DNA of 64,000 bases from G963668605 sp963668605 (GCA_963668605.1 OY764903.1:6510001-6574000); one strand, 5' to 3'; positions 35,892 through 45,961 are shown, counted from the stretch's first letter. Made by a program: numbers and translations. The notes: generated from the sequence alone by a model not told the origin.

Positions 35892-37029
35892 TGTAGTGTC
35901 TCACAAATAACTTTACAATGGTTCGTTCCGCGGGCATACTGGATGTACCATGTGGAGCGTGGCGGAACCGTTAGCTTTAGATCCAGACCAGCGGCGCACG
36001 TTGGAAGCGTGGGTCCATGCCCGCAACACGCCGCAGAAGATCGTTTTTCGTTCGCGCATCGTGCTGTTGGCAGCCAGCGGCCAGCCGAATCGGCGGATCG
36101 CCCAAGAACTGAAGACCAGCCGTCCGACGGTGATTCTGTGGCGGCAACGTTTTCTCAGCAGCGGGCCGGTAGCACTCACCGAAGATGAGCCTGGGCGTGG
36201 CCGCAAGGCGGGAGTTTCAGTCGAGAAAGTGAAGCAGATTGTGGAGGCCACGCTGCATAGCCAGCCGGTCTGCGCTACGCACTGGAGCGTGCGAACCATG
36301 GCGGTCGCACAAAGCGTCAGCCCAGCCACAGTGCAACGAATCTGGGACGCCCACGGTTTGCAGCCGCATCGCAGTAAGACCTTCAAATTGTCGCGGGATA
36401 AGCGGTTCGTAGAAAAGCTCACCGACGTGGTGGGCCTATACCTGAATCCGCCGGACAAGGCACTGGTGCTATGTTTCGATGAGAAGAGCCAGATTCAAGC
36501 CTTAGACCGAACGCAGCCGGGCCTGCCCATGAAAAAGGGCCGCTGCGGTACGATGACCCACGACTACAAACGTCACGGCACGACGACACTATTCGCCGTC
36601 CTGAACGTGCTCGAAGGAACCGTGATCGGAGAGTGCATGGCGCGGCACAGGCACCAGGAGTTTCTCAAGTTCCTTCGAAAGATCGATCGGGAAACGCCAG
36701 CCGATCTGACCTTGCATCTCATCCTGGATAACTACTCGGCACACAAGCATGACGCTGTCCAACGATGGTTGAAGCGCCACGGTCGATTTCAACTTCACTA
36801 CACACCCACGAGTTCCTCATGGCTGAATCTAGTGGAGCGCTGGTTTCGCGAGATCACCGACAAGCGTATTCGGCGTGGCAGTTTCCACAGTGTGGGAGAA
36901 CTGGAACAGGCGATCAACGAATATCTGGCCCACAACAATAAGCAACCGAAGCCATTCGTTTGGACAGCGAGCGTGAACAAGATCCTGGAAAAGATCGGCC
37001 ATTGTAAAGCTATTTTAGAGACACTACAC
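35891..37029 (+). mobile_element. IS630-family element in a sulfatase stop codon
   Basis: Ends GTGTAGTGTCTC and GAGACACTACAC, with inverted-repeat similarity extending about 30 bp to ACTTTACAATGG / CCATTGTAAAGCT. TA flanks at 35889-35890 and 37030-37031 are the target duplication. The TA belongs to the TAG stop codon of the sulfatase. Confidence 0.92.
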
Positions 37030-37032
37030 TAG
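35950..37032 (+). CDS. IS630-family transposase
   Basis: 360 aa. HTH regions IAQELKTSRPTVILWRQRFL and AVAQSVSPATVQRIWDAHGL; DDE core VLCFDEKSQIQALDRTQPG, LHLILDNYSAHKH, TSSSWLNLVERWFREITDK. Its stop codon TAG is made of the flanking TA duplication plus the next host base, so where translation ends depends on the insertion site. Related to, but clearly different from, the copy at 30583. Confidence 0.93.
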   Translation: MWSVAEPLALDPDQRRTLEAWVHARNTPQKIVFRSRIVLLAASGQPNRRIAQELKTSRPTVILWRQRFLSSGPVALTEDEPGRGRKAGVSVEKVKQIVEATLHSQPVCATHWSVRTMAVAQSVSPATVQRIWDAHGLQPHRSKTFKLSRDKRFVEKLTDVVGLYLNPPDKALVLCFDEKSQIQALDRTQPGLPMKKGRCGTMTHDYKRHGTTTLFAVLNVLEGTVIGECMARHRHQEFLKFLRKIDRETPADLTLHLILDNYSAHKHDAVQRWLKRHGRFQLHYTPTSSSWLNLVERWFREITDKRIRRGSFHSVGELEQAINEYLAHNNKQPKPFVWTASVNKILEKIGHCKAILETLH

Positions 37033-37509
37033 GACAGCGTCCAGTGGCAGAAGTCGCGACGAACCCATCAAGAATCAGGGACAGAATGTCCCTGGTTCTA
37101 TCGAAAGTCGACGACATCATGGAAGTCCATGAGTGGGCGCTAGTGGAAGGCGTAGTTTAGGGCCATCGCTGCGGCGCGAGAGTGGATGACGATCCAGCCA
37201 ATCCTGGCTTCCCGAACGGCTGGCTGATGCGCTACGGATTCGGCTTCCTGACTGTCTCCTGTTCTCGGCATACGCGCTCTTATCGAGCGCATCGAGCACT
37301 TTGCCCAGTGTGTAGCCGAAACTTCGTGATGTCCTGTAATCAGCAGCTTGCGGTCGAGAGCAGGTGCATTGGCGCGGCCACGACGAATTCTAAACGGGCA
37401 CGAAGAGGGAAACCTCGGACACAAGCCAAGGAGAAGCCTACGGGCTGCCGCGCCAGAGCTCGACCCTACCAGGGTATGTCAGGAGTTCTGACTTTACAGG
37501 CTCTATCGG
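37033..37509. other. Spacer between two IS elements, no gene recognised
   Basis: 477 bp. A perfect CAGGGACA-GAA-TGTCCCTG hairpin lies at 37076-37094 without a T-run. Minus-strand frames show short protein-like stretches (GKVLDALDKSAYAENRRQ) with a frame change, possibly a decayed gene, but I cannot name it. Confidence 0.4.
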
Positions 37510-39480
37510 GAGTTTACTGCGAAGCCGGGGAGTAGGCCGGTAAGCTATTGAGTTTTCGGCGGTTTGTAGGGAGTGCGGTGTATTACCTACTTGGGGTACT
37601 ACAAAGTTGATCGAGGCCAAGTTCTTGAGCGAGGCGTTGCTGCACTAAGGTCTGCTTGGAGAGTACGGTGGCCACTCGATTGGGTCCCTTATCCCCTTGC
37701 GGCGGATAGAGCAGGGTGTACTGCTGGATTTGCTGCAACTGTTCGAGCAACTGCTCGATCGTTAGTCCCGGCCAGGCTGAGTCTGCCTGTTTGCGGATGT
37801 ACTGGAGCAGCGAGATGCCGAGCATGCAGTAGAACGCATGGACCCGAATCTTTTGGTCGGTCCAGTGATACATCGGCCCCCATCCCAGCCAATCGCCATC
37901 CTTGAGCCCGCGGAATACTCTTTCGATGTGTTGCTGGCCGGAGTAGTCGGCTACCACTTGCTCGGCTGTCCAGTCCAACCGGTTGGTCAACAATACCGTT
38001 CGTCCCAAACGATGAGCCAGCAAGCGCTGTAGGGCATTGTGGTCGAAGTCGAACTGCAACTGCCAACGACCTTCGCGCTGCTCCAGTTGATACCGCACCA
38101 ACTCGGAGACGAACTGAGCCGAGAGCCAGCGTGTAATCTTGTGGCGCAATCTCTGCTCGGTGACGCGAGCAGCCGGCTTGGACAACTCGGTCGAGAGCCG
38201 GCGCAAGGATTGCATCGTTTTGCTCAGTGTGGTGGTGAGGCTGTGCAGTTGTTCGCTGGCGAAGGACGCTGAGTATTTCACCACACACAGATACTCTTTA
38301 CCATGCACGACCATCTTCTCGGCAGCGGCCTGTACACCGGGTTGTTCACTGCTCAGCGCAGGCAGCTGTGCCGTGTCCCGTTCGCGCAGCTCTGCCGGCG
38401 CCTGGTTCCAAGGCAAAGCGGAGATCCACCCGACGCCGGCCTGCTCCAACTCCAAGGTGTTGGCCAGGGCCGCGGATCCTTTATCGAGCACCAGGGTCAC
38501 GGAGTCGCGAGCGATCTGCTGGCGGTCCAGCAAGGTCACGATCCGGGAGAGCGCGACGGGCAACTCCTCCGCATCGGCGACGTTGCCTGGATAGAGGTGG
38601 TGGCACAGGCTGAGGCCGTTGTCGCCGTCGAGCACATAGCTCAGCCCCACCTGCCGGAGATTATGGCGGCCTTGTTTGTTGTGACCGCGCTGTGCCAAAT
38701 CCGCGCGATCGTTGGTGCTGGCGATGTAGGTATAGAAGTTGGTAGTGTCGTAAGCCAGCAGGCGGCGGCCCACCAGTTGTTTCTCTTTCCAGACTCCGAG
38801 TAATCGCAACTGAGCCTCTTCGAGTTGATCCTCTCCAGAGAGCGGCTCGGCACCCGCCGTCCGGATCTGATCGAAACAATCCCAAAAGGCTTGCGAAGAG
38901 AAGCGCTCCGGCGGGAACCCCCAGAGAGAGTGCAGGACGCTGCGGCTGTACCAATCGACGACTTCGGTCTTGGGGCCGGGCTGGCAAATCCGGTGCATAG
39001 CGGCCAGTAGGAGGTAATGAGCCGTGGAGGGGCCGGAGCGGGGCTTGGGCCAGAGTGATTCCAGCAAAGGAAAGACACCGGAGTTTTGAGCAGCCAACCA
39101 TAAGGCGCCAGGGAGGCCATAGTCAATCGAGGTGGCCGAAAGCGGGAGAGGGGCGGTGCGGTCCTTGACGAGGGCGGCGACGCGCTCGGCGGTGCCGAGA
39201 TAGGTTTGGTGAACGATGCGGGGCTTGCCGTTCACGCGGGCGCTTTCAACGACGTAGCAGTAGAGGGTGTTTGCTTTCTTCTTGGCGACGAGAGAAGCAA
39301 TACAGGGTAATACAATAGTATGCCGACACGCCTTCACAGTCAATACGCTTGGCAATAATTTCTTACAAACAGATCAGATACAGGGTAATACGCTGGGGAC
39401 GCAGAACTCCTGTAAGCTGGCTACTCAAAAGGGTTTAACGGATCCGCTCCCAGCTCAGATCCCGGCTTCGCAGTAAACTC
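37510..39480 (-). mobile_element. Second IS1634-type insertion sequence
   Basis: Inverted repeats GAGTTTACTGCGAAGCCGGG at 37510-37529 and its complement at 39461-39480 (20 bp, perfect). One transposase gene on the minus strand. No convincing target duplication was seen. A 12-bp direct repeat ACAGGGTAATAC lies in its leader region (about 39302 and 39380). Confidence 0.85.
37583..39355 (-). CDS. IS1634-type transposase
   Basis: About 590 aa by the longest frame. RRLLAYDTTNFYTYI carries the first Asp, LVLDKGSAALANTLEL the second, and QQHIERVFRGLKDGDWLGWGPMY the C-terminal Glu region followed by HAFYCMLGISLLQYI. The beginning is uncertain: the frame opens with TTG at 39355, while similarity to family members starts near KKKANTLYCYVVES, about 25 codons later. 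It is unrelated at sequence level to the other IS1634-type copy at 5034 beyond shared family motifs. Confidence 0.88.
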   Translation of the reverse strand: MPSVLTVKACRHTIVLPCIASLVAKKKANTLYCYVVESARVNGKPRIVHQTYLGTAERVAALVKDRTAPLPLSATSIDYGLPGALWLAAQNSGVFPLLESLWPKPRSGPSTAHYLLLAAMHRICQPGPKTEVVDWYSRSVLHSLWGFPPERFSSQAFWDCFDQIRTAGAEPLSGEDQLEEAQLRLLGVWKEKQLVGRRLLAYDTTNFYTYIASTNDRADLAQRGHNKQGRHNLRQVGLSYVLDGDNGLSLCHHLYPGNVADAEELPVALSRIVTLLDRQQIARDSVTLVLDKGSAALANTLELEQAGVGWISALPWNQAPAELRERDTAQLPALSSEQPGVQAAAEKMVVHGKEYLCVVKYSASFASEQLHSLTTTLSKTMQSLRRLSTELSKPAARVTEQRLRHKITRWLSAQFVSELVRYQLEQREGRWQLQFDFDHNALQRLLAHRLGRTVLLTNRLDWTAEQVVADYSGQQHIERVFRGLKDGDWLGWGPMYHWTDQKIRVHAFYCMLGISLLQYIRKQADSAWPGLTIEQLLEQLQQIQQYTLLYPPQGDKGPNRVATVLSKQTLVQQRLAQELGLDQLCSTPSR

Positions 39481-39665
39481 TCGCTAGCCGCGGCGATACG
39501 GATACACCGGGAACATCGGTGCCTTGAGCCCGCCAACTGGTCGAGACCACGACCTTCCCGGCTTCAGTCACAATGGAGCGACCAACCCCTGATTCGCGGG
39601 AGCGCGGATTACGCTGCGAATAGGAACCCGCCCCAGATCGCCCCGACCTTACGGAGCCGCTCATT

Positions 39666-42600
39666 TCAGAACATGAACTTCAGCGTAAACTGAACGTGTC
39701 TCTGCCCCATGCCCTGTTCTCCGGTAACCGTGCCGAACGCGGTGCTGGCCGGGTTCGTGTTGGGATTAAGGAACTGCGCATGGTTTAGCGCGTTGTACGC
39801 TTCCATCCGGAATTGCGCCTTCACTTTCTCCGTCACGGGGAACGTTTTGAAGGCCGACAAGTCGAAGTTGTTCAGGCCGTCGCTGCGAACATTGTTAAAA
39901 CGCGTCGAGAGAGTCTGGATGTTGTTGGCCAACTGCAGGGTCGAGTTGCGCTGAAAACCTCCAGCCGCATTGAACCATCGTTGAACTTTTCGCTGGCTCA
40001 CAGGAAGCGGAATGTCGTGGAGAGTTCCTGAGAAGATCGCATTGCCGAACCCGAGGGCATTGCCGCTTTGGCCCGTGTATAGTCCTTGTAGCTGCCAGCC
40101 CCCAATGAAGGCATTTAGTAACCGCCCCGGCTTCCCGAGTAGCGGCTTGCCCTTGCCAACCGGCAGCTCAGCAATCCCGCTGATCGTAAAGCGCTGCGGG
40201 TAGTCCTGATCCGAGATGACCTTTTCCTGCCGAACGTCGGTGTCATTCAAGAAACCCGTCGCCTGCATGAACTTCGACCACGTATAGCCGGCCTGAAGCG
40301 TGAATCCCTGGGCCAGGCGCCTTTCAACCTGGAGTTGCATCGAGTGATACCAGGAGAAACCGGTAGGTATATTGGTGGTTATGCCCGTGAACTGCGGATA
40401 GGCCGTCAGGAGCCGAGACTTGGCAATAGTTGCGTTGTACGAGTTGGTTCCCGCGAAATCCGCTATGCCGGCAAACGGGTTCGCTACCTGCTGGGTGAGC
40501 GAATTAATCACCACCTGGTCCCGCACCGGCGAAGTGGATAGGTATTCCCGGGGGACAGGGTCCTGCTGGACTGAGGATGCAAGCTTGGTCCCGCGGTTGC
40601 CGATATAGGTGATCTGCATCAGCACCCGCTTGGGTAATTCCTGCTGCACAGAAAAAGACCAGCGCTGCATGTACGGGTTGAGCGAGTTTCCGTAGAAGTA
40701 ACTGGCGGCGCGGCCTAACTGCGTGCGTAGGCCCCCGGCTGCACCTAGCGGGAGTTGAAACCCGTTCGGAAAGGGGTTGGAAAGCGTCCCCACGAACGTC
40801 AGGCCGTTGTCAACACTGGGAATCAAGCTGGTACTTTGGTTGAACCCGCCGCTCTGATTCACGCCCTGCCTGTCGATTCCCAGCTGATCGTAAAAGATCC
40901 CGTATCCGGCGCGCAGAACGGTCTTCTTCGCCAGTTGATAGGCCATGCCGACACGTGGGGCGAAATTATTCCGGTCGGGGCTCCTGAGCCCTCGCGGCTG
41001 TCCGTTTACCCCCGCGAAAAGCAAGCCTCCCAAAGCCCGAAAACTCGAGACCGGCACTTCGGGAAACGGTGCTTTGGCGTAGTTGGCCTTGGCCTGTGCT
41101 TCGATTGGACTGGGGGTTTGGAAGTCGAAACCGCGCAAAGAGCGATTGTACCGCTCCGTCGTCGGACCTTCGTATTCATAGCGCAGCCCGAGGTTGATGG
41201 TAAGGCGGGGCGTGAGTTTCCAGTCGTCCTGGACGAATAGCGCGCTGAATGTGGACTGTTCCGCGGTCGAGGAATTGATGTCCACCCCACCTCCGGTTGG
41301 GATGCCCAGAAGCATCGACGCCAGACCCTGTCCGATCGGCGCCGCCGGAGAATTGTCCACGGGACCTTTCGTGTAGGTGCTTGAGAACACAAAACTCGGA
41401 GCCACATAGCCGAAGTTATACCAATTGTGACGCATAAGACGAAACTCGCCGCCTGTGCGCACGCTGTGGTTGCCTGCAATTTTCGTCAACGTGCCGGCCC
41501 ATGTCTGATAGTAGTTGCTGTGAGAATTACCTCCGCCCCCGCCTAGGGCAGTCAACCCATCCACTGCAACCGAGGGGAAGGCGATCCCGGCCGGATTATT
41601 GAGACTGCGAATCTGGTTGACCACGTTACTGGGCAGGCCCAACGACAACAGGTCGAACCCCTGGCTGAAATTCGAAACAGCTTGCCGTACTAGGGTCAGA
41701 CCGTAACGAAGGTTGAGCAACAACTGGGGATTAAGCACATAAACATCGTCGAGTACAGTACCCCATCCCCTGGTGTTAGTGACGGTTCCCGACGCATCTG
41801 TCGGCATGTTTTGCACGCGCACTTCGCTGTCATTCTGGTTCAGACGGAAAAACACGCGATGGTTTTCGCTGAGATTATGATCCAACCGTGCCAGCGATCC
41901 CACATAAAACTGCCGCTTGTCAGTCAACGAGAAAAGGTTCTGTCGCTGATCCGCCGTTCCGGCCTGATTCGGCGCCGGCCAATAGCCCAGGATCTTGCGC
42001 GCAATTGGGTCAATGCGGCTCTGCGGCACGATGTTCCCAGGCAGCGGTTGCCGGCTGAAGCGGCCGTTGGCTGCTGGCGCCGTGGTAGACGGATCATAGA
42101 TCTGGTATTGCGATCCCAGTTTCAACAGCGTCGAGAAGTCGCCGTTGGCCTCTTCAGGGGTGGGCACGGTCGAGGCCCCAGAGGAGAGCCAGTTCTGCAG
42201 GCGTACCATTTCAAAACCGGCAGCGAAGAACGTGCGGTTGCGGCCGTTGTAGACGTGAGGAATCCACACGGGCCCGAGCATGGTGCCGCTCCAGTGCTGT
42301 AATAGCCAGCCCGTACTCACCGACTCTTTCTTTTGTTCGGTGATCGGCCCCGTCGTCGGATCATAGATAAAATTGTTCGAGAACCATGGCATCGCGTGGA
42401 TCCGGGAGTCGGTGAAAAAACCGGTGCCATGCAGTGTGTTGGTCCCGGACTTGGTGCTCACGTTTGCGGATGCGCCCGCGGTGTGGCCCGCGCTGGCATC
42501 GTAGTTCGTGATTTCCATTTTGAATTCCTGCACAAGGTCCTGCGGAGGCGCAAACGCCGTGTTTGTTCCCCACATATCGGGCGCGCCGTCCAGCGTCACC

Positions 42601-43175
42601 TCGCTGCTTCCACCACGCGTGCCGGTCACCGTCATGCCGTTGAGGGTAGTCCAGTCTGTCGGGTGCCCGGCGCTTCGCCCGGTATTGTTGGGTGAAGCAA
42701 CCCCGGGGGCAAGATGTCCCAGGAAGAACGCGTTACCTCCCAACACGGGTAGTTCGCTGAGCCGCCGCTGATCCAGAGTCATGCCGACCGACGCGTTGCC
42801 GGATTCGAGCAGCGGAGTTTCACCCGTAACCACGATCGACTCGGCGATATTACCAAGGTCCAGCTTGAAATCCAGCGTCATGCGGTCGTTCACGCGCAGT
42901 TCAATCATATCCCGCACCGCTTTCTTGAAACCGGCCTGCTCTGCCGTGACGCGGTAGATGCCCGGCAGCAGATACGGCATCTGGTAATTGCCTTCCTGAT
43001 TTGTTATGGAGGAAACGCCCGCATTCGTCGCAACATTAACCGCCTCAATGCGTGCTCCTGATATCACAGCGCCGCTCGAATCAGTCAAGCGCCCCAGAAT
43101 AGTGGCGCGGGACTCCTGCCCGTAACAGAAACCGCGACCCAGGATGGCGGCAATCAACAACCATTTCATTTTCAT
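39666..43175 (-). CDS. TonB-dependent receptor, carboxypeptidase-regulatory type
   Basis: A 1,169-aa outer-membrane receptor. Signal peptide (MKMKWLLIAAILGRGFCYG), then the regulatory beta-sandwich (ATILGRLTDSSGAVISGARI, IYRVTAEQAGFKKAVRD), plug (VVTGETPLLE, LDGAPDMWG, DASAGHTAGASANVSTKSGT) and a barrel ending HVQFTLKFMF. The ATG at 43175 has AGGAGA seven bases upstream. Strongly similar along its whole length to the receptor at 52498-56016. It lies 102 bp after the propeller gene and is probably co-transcribed with it under the LacI-type operator. Takes up large oligosaccharides or glycosides (family inference). Confidence 0.94.
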   Translation of the reverse strand: MKMKWLLIAAILGRGFCYGQESRATILGRLTDSSGAVISGARIEAVNVATNAGVSSITNQEGNYQMPYLLPGIYRVTAEQAGFKKAVRDMIELRVNDRMTLDFKLDLGNIAESIVVTGETPLLESGNASVGMTLDQRRLSELPVLGGNAFFLGHLAPGVASPNNTGRSAGHPTDWTTLNGMTVTGTRGGSSEVTLDGAPDMWGTNTAFAPPQDLVQEFKMEITNYDASAGHTAGASANVSTKSGTNTLHGTGFFTDSRIHAMPWFSNNFIYDPTTGPITEQKKESVSTGWLLQHWSGTMLGPVWIPHVYNGRNRTFFAAGFEMVRLQNWLSSGASTVPTPEEANGDFSTLLKLGSQYQIYDPSTTAPAANGRFSRQPLPGNIVPQSRIDPIARKILGYWPAPNQAGTADQRQNLFSLTDKRQFYVGSLARLDHNLSENHRVFFRLNQNDSEVRVQNMPTDASGTVTNTRGWGTVLDDVYVLNPQLLLNLRYGLTLVRQAVSNFSQGFDLLSLGLPSNVVNQIRSLNNPAGIAFPSVAVDGLTALGGGGGNSHSNYYQTWAGTLTKIAGNHSVRTGGEFRLMRHNWYNFGYVAPSFVFSSTYTKGPVDNSPAAPIGQGLASMLLGIPTGGGVDINSSTAEQSTFSALFVQDDWKLTPRLTINLGLRYEYEGPTTERYNRSLRGFDFQTPSPIEAQAKANYAKAPFPEVPVSSFRALGGLLFAGVNGQPRGLRSPDRNNFAPRVGMAYQLAKKTVLRAGYGIFYDQLGIDRQGVNQSGGFNQSTSLIPSVDNGLTFVGTLSNPFPNGFQLPLGAAGGLRTQLGRAASYFYGNSLNPYMQRWSFSVQQELPKRVLMQITYIGNRGTKLASSVQQDPVPREYLSTSPVRDQVVINSLTQQVANPFAGIADFAGTNSYNATIAKSRLLTAYPQFTGITTNIPTGFSWYHSMQLQVERRLAQGFTLQAGYTWSKFMQATGFLNDTDVRQEKVISDQDYPQRFTISGIAELPVGKGKPLLGKPGRLLNAFIGGWQLQGLYTGQSGNALGFGNAIFSGTLHDIPLPVSQRKVQRWFNAAGGFQRNSTLQLANNIQTLSTRFNNVRSDGLNNFDLSAFKTFPVTEKVKAQFRMEAYNALNHAQFLNPNTNPASTAFGTVTGEQGMGQRHVQFTLKFMF

Positions 43176-43200
43176 CTGAGATCTCCTGTACAATCTGCCG

Positions 43201-43275
43201 CTAAAACATGAGGTTGATTTCGAACCTGAACTGTCGCAGGTTCTGTCGCCCGTTGCGAGTTGTAAATTGACTTAT
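43201..43275 (-). pseudogene. C-terminal scrap of a TonB-dependent receptor
   Basis: Minus-strand reading gives FTTRNGRQNLRQFRFEINLM then F and stop, the charged-turn plus amphipathic last strand that ends receptors of this family with Phe. It lies exactly between the propeller and receptor genes. A deletion of an earlier receptor gene would explain it. Short, so moderate confidence. Confidence 0.5.
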
Positions 43276-43277
43276 TG

Positions 43278-45923
43278 TTACTCGAATGCATAGAGATACC
43301 GATCGGAGGCAAGCACGTAGGCTCGCCGGCCGTAAATTGCGGGACAGGATTCATCGATGATTCCGCCGAGTTTGTGGCGCCAGACTACCTGTGTCGTACC
43401 ATCCCCGTTCCCTTTCGCATCGAGACACGTGAAGAAAACCTGTTCCGAGGCACCAACAAAAACCCTATTTCGCGCGATCGATGCGCCAGTCAACCCGCCA
43501 GCGCCCCGGTATCGCCAGATCTCTTTTCCAGTGGTTTCATCCAAAGCGAACAACTTTGGGGCGACCTCACCGCGTTCCATGTGAGTAGAGACATAGACGC
43601 GGCCATCGTGCACGGCTGGAGTGGCGTTACCTACATAGGGGGGCGCTACGGGAAAATCCCAAATGCGGTTGCCGGTCTGGGCGTCAAGTGAGGCCAGGTG
43701 CGTAAATCTTGACTGGATCAGCAGTCTCCCGTTCGAAAGCACGGCTGCCGCGGAATCGGGTGACCCTCCCAGGTAGTAGGCCCAGCGTATGGCGCCGTTC
43801 TTTTTATCCAGCGCGAAGAAGTGGCCATCCCATGATCCGGTGTAGACGGCGTTTGTATCGGTAGCGGGCGATGGGTATATTCCGCCGTTGGTTTTGTGCG
43901 TCCAGAGAATTTCGCCGGTGGCGGCGCGCACGCAATGGACCTCACCCTCGACCGTACCGACGTATAGCTTGCCCTCGGAATATCCCGCACCCACCCACGC
44001 CCAGCCCAACGGGCGCTTCCACAACAGAGTGCCGTCCTTTGCATCGACCGCATAGAAGTCCTTATCGCCTCCTTGCTGCCCGAAGTAGACGCGGCCTCCG
44101 GCGTAAATGGGCGTGCCCGATACCTGGGCGGAGGTTTCAAACCTCCACAACTCCCGGCCTGTCGATGCGTCCATCGCGTGCACAAAATGATCCGGACCGC
44201 CAACGAACACCCTGCCCTGAACCACGGTTGGAGAAGATTGGTAATCCGCTCCACCGGCCATGTAATCCGCAGTGTAACGCTGGCCGTCGATGAAAGCGGA
44301 TTCCAAGAGACTCTGCCGCCACTGCAGTTTTCCGGTGGCGGGGTTCAAGGAGTTTAAGTACAGGTCGGAAGAACTGACGAGCAGGCCGGTGGGGGTTCCA
44401 ACGAGATCGGCCAGAATCTGGTGGGTGCCCACCTTGTTTTGCCACAACACCTGGCCACCGGCTGCCCCGGCCCTGATAGCGGTCACGGTGCCATCCATGC
44501 TCGCTGCGTATACTGCATTCCCAATCACCAGCGGTCGCGACCGGACCCAGTCCGGCAGGGCCTTTTCCCACACCGGGCGGCCCGTCTGCGCGTCCAGGCA
44601 ATACAGCCTGCCGCCCGCGGTTCCAACGTACACAAACCCATTCGATTGCGTCGCCGTGGAATAGAATTGAAACGCGCGCGGCTGGAGCGGCTTGGCGTTA
44701 TAGGACCAGAGAAGCCGGCCTGTTTCCCGGTGAATGGCATATAAGTTGCCGTCGTTTGCGCCAATGTAGACGGCATTGCCGAAAACGGCCGGGGTCCCAT
44801 GCAAGGCCGCATTCGCCCGAAACTGCCACGCGACCCGGTTCTCCCCTGTCGCATTCAGCGCGTACAGATCACCGGGATCCGCGGCTACATAGACTCTGTC
44901 CCCGTCCAAAACAGGATCGCCGAAAATATCGCCGACGCGGAGCGTCCACAGCGTCTTCGCGGTTCCAGTCTCTTTGAGGACCAAAGTGTTGAGCATCCAG
45001 ACCAGAGGCGGCCGGTTACCAATTTGTTGGTAACCGCGCGGAACAGCAAGATAGCGCTCGTTTGCAGCCACCGGTGCGAAGCTACGGCGATAGTCGATGT
45101 GTCCCGCCACGACCTTATTAATAAGTTTGCCGTTCTGCTTGTTGAGATACAAAACATGGCAGGATCGATCTTCCCCCCCACTACCCACCTCTCGAACCAC
45201 AATCTTATCCTTGAGCGACACGATGGCGGATGCTATGCGCACAGCGCCGTAAGTGGCAAACTCGTCTTGGCGGGCCTTCCAAATCATCCGGCCGGTGCTT
45301 TCGTCCAGGCAGTATGCCAGGGTGGTAGTTCCTGGAGCGGCGACATACACGCGTCCGTTCTCTACCAGCGGCCGGGAATACCAGGCGTGCCCGATCGGGA
45401 AACGCCACGCGAGTTTGCCTTCACTGGGACCCGGATCGGCAGTGTAGCCGTCCTGCGCGGCATTGGCATGGAACAGAGGCCAGTCTGTCGGAGCAAGCAT
45501 TGCCGGTATGGCGGGCACACCCCGCTTCTCAACAATGCGCAGGGGCTTTGCCTGAATCGTTTCGAGCGCGGCAAAGCCTGCGTCGATGGCGGCAGAGCTT
45601 TCATCGCTGGTTTCAAACTTATTGGTGCCAGTGTCGAAACGGCTGATGTTTTCCCGCGCCTGCACGAAGCCCTCCATGTCGAAGCCCTGATTCATCAACA
45701 GGCGCGACCAGGAGAACAAGACTGCGAGCCGTGCCCGGGCGTTTCCCACCTTAGTCCGGGAGGAAGCCACGGCATGCCGCATCTGGTCAATATCATCAAT
45801 ACCTGAGCTGACAAAGCGGGGATTGGCCGTTCTCGATGTCTGGCCGGCGACGGCAGAGAACAAGAGCAACAGGCTGAACATTGCGCATAAGAGGTTGTGG
45901 TGACCGGATTGGAGATGTCTCAT
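43278..45923 (-). CDS. Secreted PQQ-like beta-propeller protein
   Basis: About 881 aa from the ATG at 45923 (an ATG at 45950 lies inside the operator and upstream of the likely transcription start). A signal segment around LLLLFSAVAGQ, about 130 residues of unassigned sequence, then a long run of pyrroloquinoline-quinone-type blades: DWPLFHANAAQDGYT, ALDTSTG-like ATGENRVAWQFRA, GGRLYCLDAQTGRPVWEKAL, VGTVEGEVHCVRAATGEILW, LFALDETTGKEIWRYRG. No cytochrome motif and no clear PQQ ligands can be claimed; it may be a scaffold or binding protein. A decayed homologue is at 56075-56310. Confidence 0.87.
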   Translation of the reverse strand: MRHLQSGHHNLLCAMFSLLLLFSAVAGQTSRTANPRFVSSGIDDIDQMRHAVASSRTKVGNARARLAVLFSWSRLLMNQGFDMEGFVQARENISRFDTGTNKFETSDESSAAIDAGFAALETIQAKPLRIVEKRGVPAIPAMLAPTDWPLFHANAAQDGYTADPGPSEGKLAWRFPIGHAWYSRPLVENGRVYVAAPGTTTLAYCLDESTGRMIWKARQDEFATYGAVRIASAIVSLKDKIVVREVGSGGEDRSCHVLYLNKQNGKLINKVVAGHIDYRRSFAPVAANERYLAVPRGYQQIGNRPPLVWMLNTLVLKETGTAKTLWTLRVGDIFGDPVLDGDRVYVAADPGDLYALNATGENRVAWQFRANAALHGTPAVFGNAVYIGANDGNLYAIHRETGRLLWSYNAKPLQPRAFQFYSTATQSNGFVYVGTAGGRLYCLDAQTGRPVWEKALPDWVRSRPLVIGNAVYAASMDGTVTAIRAGAAGGQVLWQNKVGTHQILADLVGTPTGLLVSSSDLYLNSLNPATGKLQWRQSLLESAFIDGQRYTADYMAGGADYQSSPTVVQGRVFVGGPDHFVHAMDASTGRELWRFETSAQVSGTPIYAGGRVYFGQQGGDKDFYAVDAKDGTLLWKRPLGWAWVGAGYSEGKLYVGTVEGEVHCVRAATGEILWTHKTNGGIYPSPATDTNAVYTGSWDGHFFALDKKNGAIRWAYYLGGSPDSAAAVLSNGRLLIQSRFTHLASLDAQTGNRIWDFPVAPPYVGNATPAVHDGRVYVSTHMERGEVAPKLFALDETTGKEIWRYRGAGGLTGASIARNRVFVGASEQVFFTCLDAKGNGDGTTQVVWRHKLGGIIDESCPAIYGRRAYVLASDRYLYAFE

Positions 45924-45932
45924 TAGTGACGA

Positions 45933-45961
45933 TGTTATCGCTAACATCATTTACCTGTCAA
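45933..45961 (-). promoter_or_regulatory. Promoter with LacI-type operator before the propeller gene
   Basis: Minus strand: TTGACA (45956-45961), 16-bp spacer, GATAAC (45934-45939). The -10 lies inside the palindrome TGTTAGCGATAACA (45933-45946), which has the central CG and symmetric arms of LacI-family operators. A near copy (13/14) lies upstream of the LacI gene at 47395. Confidence 0.7.

Noticed and set aside
37076..37094. CAGGGACA-GAA-TGTCCCTG hairpin as an IS end or terminator
   Set aside because: Not paired with any second copy and no T-run; kept only as a note in the spacer entry.
28570..39480. Integrated island bounded by an att duplication of tRNA-Gln
   Set aside because: No second copy of the tRNA 3' end and no integrase gene were found in the window.
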